Below, piece after piece: positions 26,393 through 35,749 of a stretch of 64,000 nt of DNA (its first letter is position 1; the number at the start of each line of letters is the position of its first letter). This DNA is from DASPKM01 sp963817075 (GTDB taxonomy: Bacteria; Bacteroidota; Bacteroidia; Chitinophagales; Chitinophagaceae): NCBI GenBank assembly GCA_963817075.1, contig CAWFMT010000007.1, forward strand, positions 186,001 to 250,000, written 5' to 3'. The notes beneath the pieces are model-generated. The model was given only the letters and a program-made list of their open reading frames with translations, was not told where the DNA came from and did no database searches. Both the position numbers and the translations under genes were made by a program.

Positions 26393-27687
26393 AGCTTTGG
26401 CAAAAAGATAATACATCGATCTCCGAACTCATAGAAAAATTCACTGTGGGGCGTGATAAGGAGTTTGATATTCTACTGGCCAGGCATGATGTCCTTGGAT
26501 CCATCGCGCACGTAAAAATGCTGTCGGAAGTTGGATTGATGAACAAGACGGAATCTGAGGCAGCTGTCGAAGGATTAAAGAACATTCTGTCAGAAATTAA
26601 AAAAGGAGAATTCAAGCTGGAAGATGATGTGGAGGATATTCATTCGCAGGTTGAATTGCTTTTAACGAAACGACTTGGTGAGATCGGAAAAAAAATTCAT
26701 AGCGGAAGGAGCAGGAATGACCAGGTAGCCCTGGATATCAAACTCTATCTGCGGACTGAAATACTTGAGATAAAAAATCTAAGCTTCCATTTTTTTGAAT
26801 TGCTGATCGCTCAAAGTGAAAAATTCAAGGATGATCTGCTCCCTGGTTATACGCATCTGCAAATTGCCATGCCCTCATCATTTGGGCTTTGGTTAGGAGC
26901 CTATGCCGAAAGTCTGGTTGATGACATGGAATTCCTTGCAGCAGCATACCAGGTTACCAATAAAAATCCATTAGGAAGTGGAGCAGGTTACGGTTCTTCA
27001 TTTCCGTTGAGCAGGATTTCAACAACAAAGGAATTAGAATTTAAGACACTTAACTGGAATTCTGTTTATGCCCAGATGAGCCGCGGCAAAACTGAGAAAC
27101 TTGTGGGAATGGCAATCAGTACCATTGCCTCTTCTCTAAGTAAATTGGCAATGGATGCAAGCCTTTACATGAATCAGAATTTTGGCTTCATTTCTTTTCC
27201 TTCCGAACTTACTACCGGAAGCAGCATCATGCCTCATAAAAAAAATCCGGATGTATTTGAACTAGTGCGCGCAAAATGTAACCGCATTCAATCTATACCA
27301 AATGAGCTCACCCTGCTCACTAATAATCTTCCATCAGGATATCACAGAGACCTTCAGCTCACGAAAGAGATCCTTTTTCCTGCCATTGAGGAATTAAAAA
27401 GCTGCCTACAGCTAATGCACCTGATGATCTCCAATATTTCAGTCAAGCAGGATATTCTGAAGGATGAGAAATACAAATATCTCTTCAGTGTGGAAGCAGT
27501 AAATAAATTAGTGAATGATGGCATTCCTTTCAGAGATGCATACAAACAGGTTGGTGATCAAATTGAAAAAGGAGTTTTCAAATACGATTATCAGGACCTG
27601 AAGCATACGCATGAGGGTAGTATAGGCAATCTATGCAATGAAGAGATCAGCAAGGAGATGAAGGCTGTTTTGAAAAAATTTGTTTAA
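26389..27687 (+). CDS. argH: Argininosuccinate lyase
   Basis: 432 residues of the fumarase/aspartase superfamily. IHSGRSRNDQVALD, LPGYTHLQIAMP, the signature SSIMPHKKNPDVFELVR and the SGYHRDLQLTKE segment are present. It splits argininosuccinate to arginine and fumarate, closing the pathway. It is the last gene of the operon; the TAA stop (27685-27687) lies inside the left arm of an R1 palindrome. Confidence 0.96.
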   Translation: MKLWQKDNTSISELIEKFTVGRDKEFDILLARHDVLGSIAHVKMLSEVGLMNKTESEAAVEGLKNILSEIKKGEFKLEDDVEDIHSQVELLLTKRLGEIGKKIHSGRSRNDQVALDIKLYLRTEILEIKNLSFHFFELLIAQSEKFKDDLLPGYTHLQIAMPSSFGLWLGAYAESLVDDMEFLAAAYQVTNKNPLGSGAGYGSSFPLSRISTTKELEFKTLNWNSVYAQMSRGKTEKLVGMAISTIASSLSKLAMDASLYMNQNFGFISFPSELTTGSSIMPHKKNPDVFELVRAKCNRIQSIPNELTLLTNNLPSGYHRDLQLTKEILFPAIEELKSCLQLMHLMISNISVKQDILKDEKYKYLFSVEAVNKLVNDGIPFRDAYKQVGDQIEKGVFKYDYQDLKHTHEGSIGNLCNEEISKEMKAVLKKFV

Positions 27688-27747
27688 CCGCTAAGACGCA
27701 AGGGACTCTTCGCGTTACTTAGCGTCATTGTGCCTTGGCGGTTAAAC
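27682..27747. repeat. R1 palindromic repeat, copy 4, overlapping argH stop
   Basis: GTTTAACCGC (27682-27691) and GCGGTTAAAC (27738-27747) are perfect 10-bp inverted ends. Inside are GACGCAAGG and CCTTGGC-like arms. The left arm supplies the last codon and stop of argH, and the right arm ends 3 bp before the M28 peptidase stop on the other strand. It may act as a bidirectional terminator. Confidence 0.92.
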
Positions 27748-27750
27748 TAT

Positions 27751-29034
27751 CTATCTGGTAAGTTGTTTTGTATCCACTCTTGACGGTGTATCCTTCCCCG
27801 TAACTATTGATGTAGAACTAAGAGCAATTGCCTGAATAATGGCGGCCATGTTTTTCAGATCAAGTGTTTCTATTTCATCATCCGCACTATGATAGAATTT
27901 TTCAGAATCCATCTTGGATGTAGAAATGGTGTGAGCAGGAACTCCAAGTCTTGCTAACGTAGCATTGTCGGAACGATAAAATAATTGTTGAGTAGGATAA
28001 GGATCAGGATAAAAGCGAAATTGGGTTCCTTCGAGATTCTTTTGAAGTATTTCTCCCATATTGCTCTTCTCATATCCTGTTATGTAAGCAGAATTAGTAC
28101 CCCATTTACTTTCAGTACCTACCATTTCAATATTGAACATGGCAATCACTTTCAATGGATCGAATTGCTTAGAGAAATGTTGAGATCCATAACCTCCTAC
28201 TTCTTCAGCCGTAAACGCAGCAAATACAAGGGTTCTCTCATTATTTTTCAGTTTTGCAAAATGATTCGCCAGCATGATCACAGATGTGATTCCTGCAGCA
28301 TCATCATTAGCGCCATTGTATATTGAATCACCTTCCTTATTTGGTCTGCCAATCCCTAGATGGTCATAATGTCCAGAAAATATTACCAGCTCATCCTGTT
28401 TTGATTTTCCCGGAAGAATACCAACAACATTAGAGAGTTTCAATTGAGTGAACTCGTGTTGCGCTTCTATGGTAAATGATGTCGGAGTTTTATTGCTAAG
28501 GATCAAGACCACACTTCTCTCTACCGGATTGGTTTCTCTCTTAAAGCGCTTCAACCTGTTGAACTGCTCCAGATGAACCGGATCAACAAACACAACAACA
28601 TTCTTATTACCATTTATATGAGCACCAATCCTATTGAACAATGTATCCTTATCAGTGATTCGCACAACCTCATATCCTGATGTCTGATCTATTTTTACAA
28701 GTGGCTTCGTAGTAAATACAATGATATCCTTTTCATCCAACGCCATCCCATCAAATGTTCCTTTCGCAGAAACGAATTTGGGACGCAACATGGTAAATTC
28801 CTGCAAATAGGAAGAACTTCCATTGGTGAATTTCAAACCCGCCTTCGCAAATTCAGCAGCTATAAAATTTGCAGCCTTGTCTGCACCAGGCGTAAATACT
28901 TTTCTTCCCTCCATTTCATCCGATGAAAGGCTTTTCTCAATTCTTTCTAACTCGGTCTGATTAACTTCTACCTGCGCTTGCGTAAATCCATAAACTGTCA
29001 ATACAAACACGAGAACCAACAATCTTTTTATCAT
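27751..29034 (-). CDS. Secreted M28 family zinc aminopeptidase
   Basis: About 427 residues from ATG 29034, chosen because it starts a signal peptide (MIKRLLVLVFVLTVYGFTQA); an ATG nine codons upstream is also in frame. Zinc ligands of the M28 fold: GHYDHLG, GANDDAAGI, the EEVGG catalytic Glu, NIEMVG and the terminal HSADDE. A PA-like insert (about 80-200) precedes the catalytic domain. It is a periplasmic or exported peptidase, convergent with argH. Its 3' end abuts an R1 repeat. Confidence 0.9.
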   Translation of the reverse strand: MIKRLLVLVFVLTVYGFTQAQVEVNQTELERIEKSLSSDEMEGRKVFTPGADKAANFIAAEFAKAGLKFTNGSSSYLQEFTMLRPKFVSAKGTFDGMALDEKDIIVFTTKPLVKIDQTSGYEVVRITDKDTLFNRIGAHINGNKNVVVFVDPVHLEQFNRLKRFKRETNPVERSVVLILSNKTPTSFTIEAQHEFTQLKLSNVVGILPGKSKQDELVIFSGHYDHLGIGRPNKEGDSIYNGANDDAAGITSVIMLANHFAKLKNNERTLVFAAFTAEEVGGYGSQHFSKQFDPLKVIAMFNIEMVGTESKWGTNSAYITGYEKSNMGEILQKNLEGTQFRFYPDPYPTQQLFYRSDNATLARLGVPAHTISTSKMDSEKFYHSADDEIETLDLKNMAAIIQAIALSSTSIVTGKDTPSRVDTKQLTR

Positions 29035-29150
29035 TATTCTGCTTTTTATTGTAAAAATCATTTGAACTTAATTTAGCAACAAAGGCACAAAGACAGGTTT
29101 TTATCATGCCTTAGTGCCTTGTTTGGAGTATTATATGAGAGCTTTGTAAA

Positions 29151-29882
29151 CTAAAGACTCATCATCTCTTTGAACTTCACTGTCTGTCGTCTGCTAACTT
29201 CAATTTTTTCACCGCCTTTCAGCTCAAGCAACAATCCTCCGTTGAAATAAGGTTCTACCTTTTCAACCATGCGGAGATTGACGATATGCTTTCTATTCGC
29301 CCTGAAGAAGGTCTTCTCATCCAACCTCTCTTCAAGTGCATTCAAAGATTTTAGAATAAGTGGCTTGTTGACCGAGAAATAAACCTTTGCGTAATTTCCA
29401 ACACTTTCAAATAACCTTATCTCTCCCAGTTTCACGAACCAGCATCTTTCCCCATCTTTCACAAACACCTGGTCCAATTCCGTTAAAAGGCTGCGGTTTG
29501 GATTAGCCTGGTGGTTGAAATGTGTTTCTTTTTCTTCCTGAAGGTGGAGTTTCTGAATTGCATCCGCAAGTCTCTTCGGCTCAACAGGTTTCAACAGGTA
29601 GTCGAGTGCATTCACTTCAAATGCTTTCAGAGCATATTCATCATAAGCTGTCGTAAAAATTACGTGGGGAGCTTTATCGAGATCGGCCAAAAGATCGAAT
29701 CCTGTTTTTCCAGGCATCTGAATGTCAAGGAAAATGAGGTCCGGATTCATATTTTCAATTTTTTCTATTCCCTCACTTGCATTCGCCGCCTCAGCTATTA
29801 TTTCGATTTCAGGATAATCAGCAAGCAATTTCTTCAGTTCACTACGCGCCAATCTTTCATCATCTATAATGATTGCTCTCAT
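29151..29882 (-). CDS. LytTR-type response regulator
   Basis: 243 residues. Receiver domain 1-120 with acidic pair DDE near residue 7-9, phospho-acceptor Asp53 (LIFLDIQMPG), TTAYDEYA and LLKPV. The C-terminal LytTR DNA-binding domain is about 137-240 (FRANRKHIVNLRMVEKVEP). It begins 6 nt after the histidine kinase stop, forming a two-component pair. The target genes are not shown by the sequence. Confidence 0.94.
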   Translation of the reverse strand: MRAIIIDDERLARSELKKLLADYPEIEIIAEAANASEGIEKIENMNPDLIFLDIQMPGKTGFDLLADLDKAPHVIFTTAYDEYALKAFEVNALDYLLKPVEPKRLADAIQKLHLQEEKETHFNHQANPNRSLLTELDQVFVKDGERCWFVKLGEIRLFESVGNYAKVYFSVNKPLILKSLNALEERLDEKTFFRANRKHIVNLRMVEKVEPYFNGGLLLELKGGEKIEVSRRQTVKFKEMMSL

Positions 29883-29888
29883 GTGTGT

Positions 29889-30941
29889 TTATTTAATCGC
29901 CACAGGGATGAGCACCCTTGCTTCGACAAGGTTCTGCCCGATCTCCTTGATTTCAAAGTTAGCTTTTTCACCAAAAAGTAGTTGAAGTCGATTACGGGTG
30001 CTGGTGAGTCCAAATCCGTCACCATTTAATGCACCGTTGAGGTGACCTGTGTTTTGTATGACCAATTCATGAAATTCAGTCTTGAAGTCGGACCTGATCT
30101 TAACAAGTCCCCCTGTAAGTTGCTTACTTACACCATGCTTGATCGCATTTTCGACCAGAGTTTGAAGCATCATCGGCGGAACAGGTTGATCCAGCGTATC
30201 CTCATCAATCTCATATTCAACTTTCAGCCTGTCCTCAAACCTTATATGTTCCAGGGCCAGATAATCTTTTACAATATTCAATTCCTTTTCAAAGCTAACC
30301 ACCTCCAGTTTTTCAGCCTGCATGGAGCTTCTTAGGATATTGCTCAACTCTGTGATGGCATTTCTAGCGCGTGATGGATTTTCATCAATCAGTGCGCGTA
30401 TGCTGTTCAATGCGTTGAAAATGAAATGCGGATTGATATGGGCCTTGATCGTTTTTAATTCAAGTTCCTTGACGAGGGCTTCCAATTTCAAAGTCCCAAC
30501 CTGCTGCCTCCTGCTCTTTTCCACATAATGGTAGGAGTAATAGATCAATACCCAAGGCACAATGAAAAGCCCGTTATCGAGTGTTGAGACTGATAAACGA
30601 GTGGAAAAATCCAGTTTTCTCTTCGTAAGAGCCAGATCGAAGATCTCAACTCCCAGAATCACCAATAAACTGCAAAATATGCTGGCCATAATAACTGCCA
30701 GAAGAAATTTGGGAAGAACTTTTTCGATTGGCTGCAATAGCCATTTAAAACGCTTGATTATCCACCTGAGGATATGCGTCGTGATGATCCCCGCAAAAGG
30801 AACAAGGGTGATCCTGGCGAGGAAAACATCTGTTAGGTTTTGAGGATTATAGGTATAGGCGAAGAAAACTATTGATAACCAAACAAAACCCCAACCAGCT
30901 AACTGGCACCACCAATAATATTTATAACTCTTGCTAAGCAT
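29889..30941 (-). CDS. LytS-type sensor histidine kinase
   Basis: 350 residues. Four likely membrane helices occupy about 10-30, 40-60, 78-100 and 122-140. The His_kinase domain has HINPHFIFNALNSI with phospho-acceptor His172 and an ATPase domain with MMLQTLVENAIKHG and GFGLTSTRNRL. It lacks a large extracellular sensor, as usual for this family in Bacteroidota. It is paired with the LytTR regulator just downstream. Confidence 0.94.
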   Translation of the reverse strand: MLSKSYKYYWWCQLAGWGFVWLSIVFFAYTYNPQNLTDVFLARITLVPFAGIITTHILRWIIKRFKWLLQPIEKVLPKFLLAVIMASIFCSLLVILGVEIFDLALTKRKLDFSTRLSVSTLDNGLFIVPWVLIYYSYHYVEKSRRQQVGTLKLEALVKELELKTIKAHINPHFIFNALNSIRALIDENPSRARNAITELSNILRSSMQAEKLEVVSFEKELNIVKDYLALEHIRFEDRLKVEYEIDEDTLDQPVPPMMLQTLVENAIKHGVSKQLTGGLVKIRSDFKTEFHELVIQNTGHLNGALNGDGFGLTSTRNRLQLLFGEKANFEIKEIGQNLVEARVLIPVAIK

Positions 30942-31166
30942 TCCAATGCGAAATTCAAAACTAAGCGGAATGGACCGGAGGTTAGCCTTCTAAATATATT
31001 AAAGGCATCATTTTATGGTAAGTGGTTTCGTTTTTCAGCCTGATCCTGCACCAATTTAGAACATTTAGACATCTTATTTTGAGACGTGATACAGATTATG
31101 ACCTCAATCACGTTTAAAGGGATTTATTTACAGCCTCTTTTACATAAATATTAAACAAATCCTAAC

Positions 31167-31174
31167 TATTTTTG
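31167..31174 (+). promoter_or_regulatory. Candidate Bacteroidota -7 element before dxs
   Basis: TATTTTTG matches the Bacteroidota -7 consensus TAnnTTTG and lies 17 bp before the dxs start. No clear -33 TTTG is seen at the usual distance (only CTTTTA near 31138), so support is weak. The remaining 249-bp gap 30942-31190 shows nothing else. Confidence 0.25.
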
Positions 31175-31190
31175 TTCGGAATCCTAGACC

Positions 31191-33125
31191 ATGGAGATTA
31201 GACCAGGATCACTTTTACAGGCAATCGATTCTCCTGAAGACATTAAAAAACTCAGCCGGGAACAACTTCACCAGATCTCTGATGAACTTCGTCAGTATAT
31301 AATTGATGTCGTGAGTGTTCATGGCGGTCACTTTGCCGCCAGTTTGGGAGTTGTTGAACTTACCATTGCCCTCCATTACGTTTTCAATACTCCTTATGAC
31401 CAATTGGTATGGGACGTTGGACATCAGGCCTATGGACATAAGATAATTACTGGCCGAAGGGAAGAATTTCCCTCAAATCGTAAGTATAAGGGGCTAAGCG
31501 GATTCCCCAAAAGGACTGAGAGCATCTATGACACCTTTGGTGTGGGTCATTCATCCACTTCAATTTCAGCAGCTCTTGGGATGGCGATGGCAGCCAAGTA
31601 TAAAGGTGAAAAAGACAGGAAAGCCGTTGCAATTATTGGAGATGGCGCTCTTACAGCAGGACTTGCCTTTGAGGCAATGAACCATGCTGGCGTTGCTGAT
31701 ACTGATCTCCTCATCGTTTTGAACGATAACTGCATGAGCATTGACCCAAATGTGGGCGCGCTTAAAGAATATTTAACCGATATAACAACTTCCCATACCT
31801 ATAATAAGCTGAAAGATGAAATCTGGAAAGCTCTCGGTCTGCTTCCAATAGGGAAAAATTTCACCCGGGAAATGGCGAGTAAGCTTGAACACAGCATAAA
31901 AGGCTTCATCAACAAGAATAGTAATTTGTTTGAGGCGCTGAAGCTGAGATATTTTGGACCGATAGATGGTCACAATGTTACCAAGCTTGTTGACACCTTA
32001 AAAGACCTAAAGAATATTCCAGGTCCTAAGATCCTTCACATAATTACCGTAAAAGGCAAAGGATATTCATTGGCCGAAAAAGACCAGACCCGCTGGCATG
32101 CTCCGGGTTTGTTTGATAAGATCACCGGTGAGATATATAAGAAAAAATTTGAGCTCCCTCAACCTCCTAAATACCAGGACGTATTTGGTCATACCATCAT
32201 TGAACTGGCAGAAAAGAACAATAAGATCTTTGGGATTACGCCAGCGATGCCTTCAGGTTCTTCTTTGAAATTCATGATGGACAAAATGCCAGATCGTGCT
32301 TTTGACGTAGGAATTTGTGAACAACATGCTGTTACCCTTAGCGCGGGAATGGCAACGCAAGGCATGAAGGTGTTTTGTAATATATACTCATCCTTTATGC
32401 AGCGTGCATATGACCAGGTTGTGCATGATGTTGCTATCCAGAATCTTCCTGTTATATTTTGCCTGGACCGCGCTGGTTTAGTAGGTGAAGATGGACCCAC
32501 CCATCATGGAGCCTATGATATTGCATATATGCGTTGCATTCCAAATATGGTAGTAAGTGCTCCTATGAATGAGAGTGAGCTGAGAAATCTGATGTATACA
32601 TCCCAATTGGAATCCACTACTCAGCCTTTTGTAATTCGTTATCCAAGAGGAGAAGGTGTTATGCCTGAATGGCGAACTCCGTTTGCAGAAATTAAGTTGG
32701 GTAAGGGAAGAAAGCTTAAGGATGGGAGCGAAATTGCAATCCTTTCCTTTGGACATCCTGGAAATTTCGCCTCAGCTGCAATTAGAGAATTGCGTACTGA
32801 GGGCATAGATCCAGCGCATTATGATATGCGATTTGCAAAACCTCTAGATGAAGAATTGTTGCATGAAGTCTGCAGAAAATATTCACGGATCATAACCGTA
32901 GAAGATGGAACAATTGTTGGCGGCTTTGGAAGTGCAATATTAGAATTCATGGCATCTTATAATTACACTAACGAAATCAGAATTCTTGGAATACCTGATG
33001 AAATAATTGAACATGGTACACCAAAGGATCTGCAAAAAGAGGCTGGATTCGATGCCAAAGCAATTGCTGATGCTGCAAGAGAGATCATGAAGCATCATGT
33101 TCAGGTGAATCAAATCCCCGGTTAA
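31191..33125 (+). CDS. dxs: 1-deoxy-D-xylulose-5-phosphate synthase
   Basis: 644 residues, full length. The TPP domain has DVGHQAYGHKI, GVGHSSTSISAALG, IGDGALTAGLAFEA at about 149-162 and the NDN of the TPP site. The second half has CEQHAVTLSAGMA, DRAGLVGEDGPTHHG and YPRGEG. It makes DXP from pyruvate and glyceraldehyde-3-phosphate, the first step of the MEP isoprenoid pathway. It is monocistronic or followed by the subtilase gene 77 bp downstream. Confidence 0.97.
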   Translation: MEIRPGSLLQAIDSPEDIKKLSREQLHQISDELRQYIIDVVSVHGGHFAASLGVVELTIALHYVFNTPYDQLVWDVGHQAYGHKIITGRREEFPSNRKYKGLSGFPKRTESIYDTFGVGHSSTSISAALGMAMAAKYKGEKDRKAVAIIGDGALTAGLAFEAMNHAGVADTDLLIVLNDNCMSIDPNVGALKEYLTDITTSHTYNKLKDEIWKALGLLPIGKNFTREMASKLEHSIKGFINKNSNLFEALKLRYFGPIDGHNVTKLVDTLKDLKNIPGPKILHIITVKGKGYSLAEKDQTRWHAPGLFDKITGEIYKKKFELPQPPKYQDVFGHTIIELAEKNNKIFGITPAMPSGSSLKFMMDKMPDRAFDVGICEQHAVTLSAGMATQGMKVFCNIYSSFMQRAYDQVVHDVAIQNLPVIFCLDRAGLVGEDGPTHHGAYDIAYMRCIPNMVVSAPMNESELRNLMYTSQLESTTQPFVIRYPRGEGVMPEWRTPFAEIKLGKGRKLKDGSEIAILSFGHPGNFASAAIRELRTEGIDPAHYDMRFAKPLDEELLHEVCRKYSRIITVEDGTIVGGFGSAILEFMASYNYTNEIRILGIPDEIIEHGTPKDLQKEAGFDAKAIADAAREIMKHHVQVNQIPG

Positions 33126-33202
33126 ACCCGCAATTCATTTCCATAAGAAATATTCTTTAGCCCAGCCAGATTTAGGAATTTATTTTTTTCGTAAATAGAA
33201 TT

Positions 33203-34822
33203 ATGAAACGATTCTTACCATTATTTTTTTTATTGACTTTTGGCCTCTGTACATTTTCACAATCAGCAAAAGAAAAAGTCAAGGGATGGCATTTGCTGGA
33301 CTATCAGCAAACTGGGCACCTGGGAATCAGTCTGGATAAGGCATATGATTTACTAAAAGGCAGGAAGAGTCAAACTGTGATTGTTGCAGTGATCGATAGC
33401 GGTATAGATACTCTACACGAGGATCTTAAATCTGTGTTATGGCGAAACTCTAAAGAAATCCCCGGCAACAAAACTGATGATGATGGTAATGGCTACATTG
33501 ACGATATCTACGGGTGGAACTTCTGCGGCAGTAAGGAAGGTGAAAACCTGACAAGGAATTCACACGAGATAGCAAGAGTATATCACAATTGGCGGACTGA
33601 ATTTGAAGGGAAAAAAGAAAATGAGATACCTGCCGACAAAAAATTCCTTTATTCACAATGGATCAAGGCAGCATCAATCATTGATGACGATTATGAACAA
33701 GCCAGGAAAGAACTGCCAGACATCAATGATTTTCTTGATATACTCGAAAAAACCGGAGAGCTCCTCTCGAGCTATCTCATTTCAAAAGAATTCACCTCAG
33801 CCAGACTTAAACCACTATTGAAAAATTCAGACCGGGAAATTTCGCAGTCAGCGGCATTGTGGACCGATGTTTTTTCAAGAGGGATAGATACTTCTATTAA
33901 AAACACTGAAGTGATTAAAGAGGTGCAGGATTACAAAAATCAATTGACGAACAAGATCAAACGAAGAGAAGAAAAACCAGAAGACACAAGAGGTGCACTA
34001 AACAGAGATAATTATACTGACATCAACGACAAATATTACGGGAACAACAATCTTTCAACCGGGAGTGGAAATCATGGCACTCTGGTGGCTGGAGTAATTG
34101 CTGCGATCAGAAAAAATGGAAATGGAGTGGACGGCATTGCCGATAATGTCCGGATCATGGCCTTGCGTGCCGTTCCCGGAGGTGATGAACATGATAAGGA
34201 CGTAGCACTTGCCATAAGATATGCAGTAGACAATGGAGCAAGCATCATCAATATGAGTTTTGGAAAACCAGTCTCACCATACAAAGGATTTGTGGATGAT
34301 GCCGTTAGATATGCGTCTTCTAAAGGTGTGCTACTTGTACATGGTTCAGGTAATGACGGCAAAAATATTAGCAAGGATATTTTTTATCCTAATCCGGTAT
34401 TCATGGACGGAACAAGGGCTGATAACTTTTTGACCATTGGGGCTAGTGGAGATGAATCCACCGGTGGATACGCAGCTTCGTTTTCAAATTATAGCAAGGA
34501 GTGGGTTGACATTTTTGCGCCTGGTGTATATATTCAATCCACTGCTGCCAACAGCGGATATGAAGCTGCGCAGGGAACATCGCTTTCTGCTCCGGTTGTC
34601 ACTGGAGTTGCTGCCTTGCTCAAATCATATTTCCCTGAACTTTCGCCACAGAAATTAATTCAGCTGATCACAAATTCTGGAACAAGTATTAAGGAGGAAG
34701 TAATAATTCCTGGAAAGGAAAAGGAAAAAACACGTTTCGAATCTCTTTCTTCAAGTGGAAAAGTGGTGAATGCTTTCAATGCCGTGAAGCTTGCGCTTGA
34801 GTTGGAGAAGATGAAAAACTAA
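33203..34822 (+). CDS. Secreted S8 subtilisin-like protease with long insert
   Basis: 539 residues with a signal peptide ending FSQ. The catalytic triad is complete: Asp65 (AVIDSGIDT), His291 (GNHGTLVAG) and Ser460 (GTSLSAPVVTG). Asp and His are separated by 226 residues, far more than in classical subtilisins. The insert (about 90-280) is charged and predicted helical. Similar inserted forms are known in Bacteroidota. No C-terminal type IX sorting domain is visible. It is probably periplasmic or outer-membrane associated. Confidence 0.92.
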   Translation: MKRFLPLFFLLTFGLCTFSQSAKEKVKGWHLLDYQQTGHLGISLDKAYDLLKGRKSQTVIVAVIDSGIDTLHEDLKSVLWRNSKEIPGNKTDDDGNGYIDDIYGWNFCGSKEGENLTRNSHEIARVYHNWRTEFEGKKENEIPADKKFLYSQWIKAASIIDDDYEQARKELPDINDFLDILEKTGELLSSYLISKEFTSARLKPLLKNSDREISQSAALWTDVFSRGIDTSIKNTEVIKEVQDYKNQLTNKIKRREEKPEDTRGALNRDNYTDINDKYYGNNNLSTGSGNHGTLVAGVIAAIRKNGNGVDGIADNVRIMALRAVPGGDEHDKDVALAIRYAVDNGASIINMSFGKPVSPYKGFVDDAVRYASSKGVLLVHGSGNDGKNISKDIFYPNPVFMDGTRADNFLTIGASGDESTGGYAASFSNYSKEWVDIFAPGVYIQSTAANSGYEAAQGTSLSAPVVTGVAALLKSYFPELSPQKLIQLITNSGTSIKEEVIIPGKEKEKTRFESLSSSGKVVNAFNAVKLALELEKMKN

Positions 34823-34830
34823 TTGATGGA

Positions 34831-34904
34831 ATTTAACCGCAAAGACGCCAGGGCGCAAGGTATCGCAAGGAAATTTCGAAATCTCAAAATTTAAAAATTT
34901 CAAA
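34831..34904. repeat. R1 half-element followed by TCTCAAAAT-type repeat
   Basis: ATTTAACCGCAAAGACGCC and AGGGCGCAAGG (34831-34872) form the left half of R1. The right arm is missing and replaced by a low-complexity AAATCTCAAAATTTAAAAATT stretch. It lies between the convergent subtilase and scpA genes. Confidence 0.75.
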
Positions 34905-34908
34905 ATTC

Positions 34909-35679
34909 TCACAATCCCTCTCCCTCAACCCGCTCATCATTCCACTCAATGATGAAGTTATTCTTGCCTTCACCGATTAGAATATTCATGTATTTCTGCT
35001 GAACCAGTTCCAATAGAGATAGGAATAGGAAAATTGCGTGGATCCGATTTTTACAAATCTCAAATATGTTTTCAAATGCGAGCGTGTGTTCGGCTTTTAC
35101 ACGATCCAGCATATAATCACGACTCTCTTCCATCGTATAATTATATCTGAAGACAACGTGTTGAGGCTTGTTCTGTCGTTCCTCCATTCTCTCCATCACC
35201 TTGTCAAAGGTTTTCATAAGCTTGAAAAGGCTTACGTTCTGGATCTCTGTTCCCTCACTTGCGTCCTCACCGATCTGCGCCAGTTCCTTCTGCAGGTTTC
35301 CTCTTTTCACCATTAGCATTCTCACAGCTTCCATATCAGCCATCTGAGCCGCTGCTTCTTTGAATTTCTTATACTCGAGGATTTTATCAATCAATTCTTG
35401 CCTTGGATCGATTTCATTTCCCTGTTCATCCAACTCTTTACGTGGAAGAAGCATTCGGGCCTTGATCCGCATCAGTGTGGAGACAAAAAGAATAAACTCA
35501 CTTGATAACTCTATATCCAGACTTTCCTGTCCGTGTACATAATCCAGAAAATCATTGATGATCCTGGTGATGGGAATATTATAAATATCCAATTCATCTC
35601 TTTCAATAAAAAACAGGAGAAGATCAAAGGGACCTTCAAACTGAGGGAGATGAATCTTATAAGTTTCGTGTGAAGCCAC
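34909..35679 (-). CDS. scpA: Segregation and condensation protein A
   Basis: 256 residues. The N-terminal kleisin segment HLPQFEGPFDLLLFFIERDELDIYNIPI and the middle LMRIKARMLLPRKE motif define the family, with the winged-helix C-terminal end LSLLELVQQKYM. ScpA bridges SMC heads with ScpB during chromosome segregation. scpB is not adjacent. Confidence 0.94.
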   Translation of the reverse strand: MASHETYKIHLPQFEGPFDLLLFFIERDELDIYNIPITRIINDFLDYVHGQESLDIELSSEFILFVSTLMRIKARMLLPRKELDEQGNEIDPRQELIDKILEYKKFKEAAAQMADMEAVRMLMVKRGNLQKELAQIGEDASEGTEIQNVSLFKLMKTFDKVMERMEERQNKPQHVVFRYNYTMEESRDYMLDRVKAEHTLAFENIFEICKNRIHAIFLFLSLLELVQQKYMNILIGEGKNNFIIEWNDERVEGEGL

Positions 35680-35696
35680 TGGAAATCATTTTCATT

Positions 35697-35730
35697 AAAA
35701 ACAAAGTCCCAACTTAAGGCTGGGACTTCG
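35697..35730 (-). terminator. Intrinsic terminator of the DUF3078 gene
   Basis: On the minus strand AAGTCCCA-GCCTTAAGT-TGGGACTT is a perfect 8-bp stem followed by TGTTTTTAAT. It lies 20 bp beyond the DUF3078 stop codon and just upstream of scpA. Confidence 0.85.
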
Positions 35731-35749
35731 CAAAAGTAAGCATCTTAAA

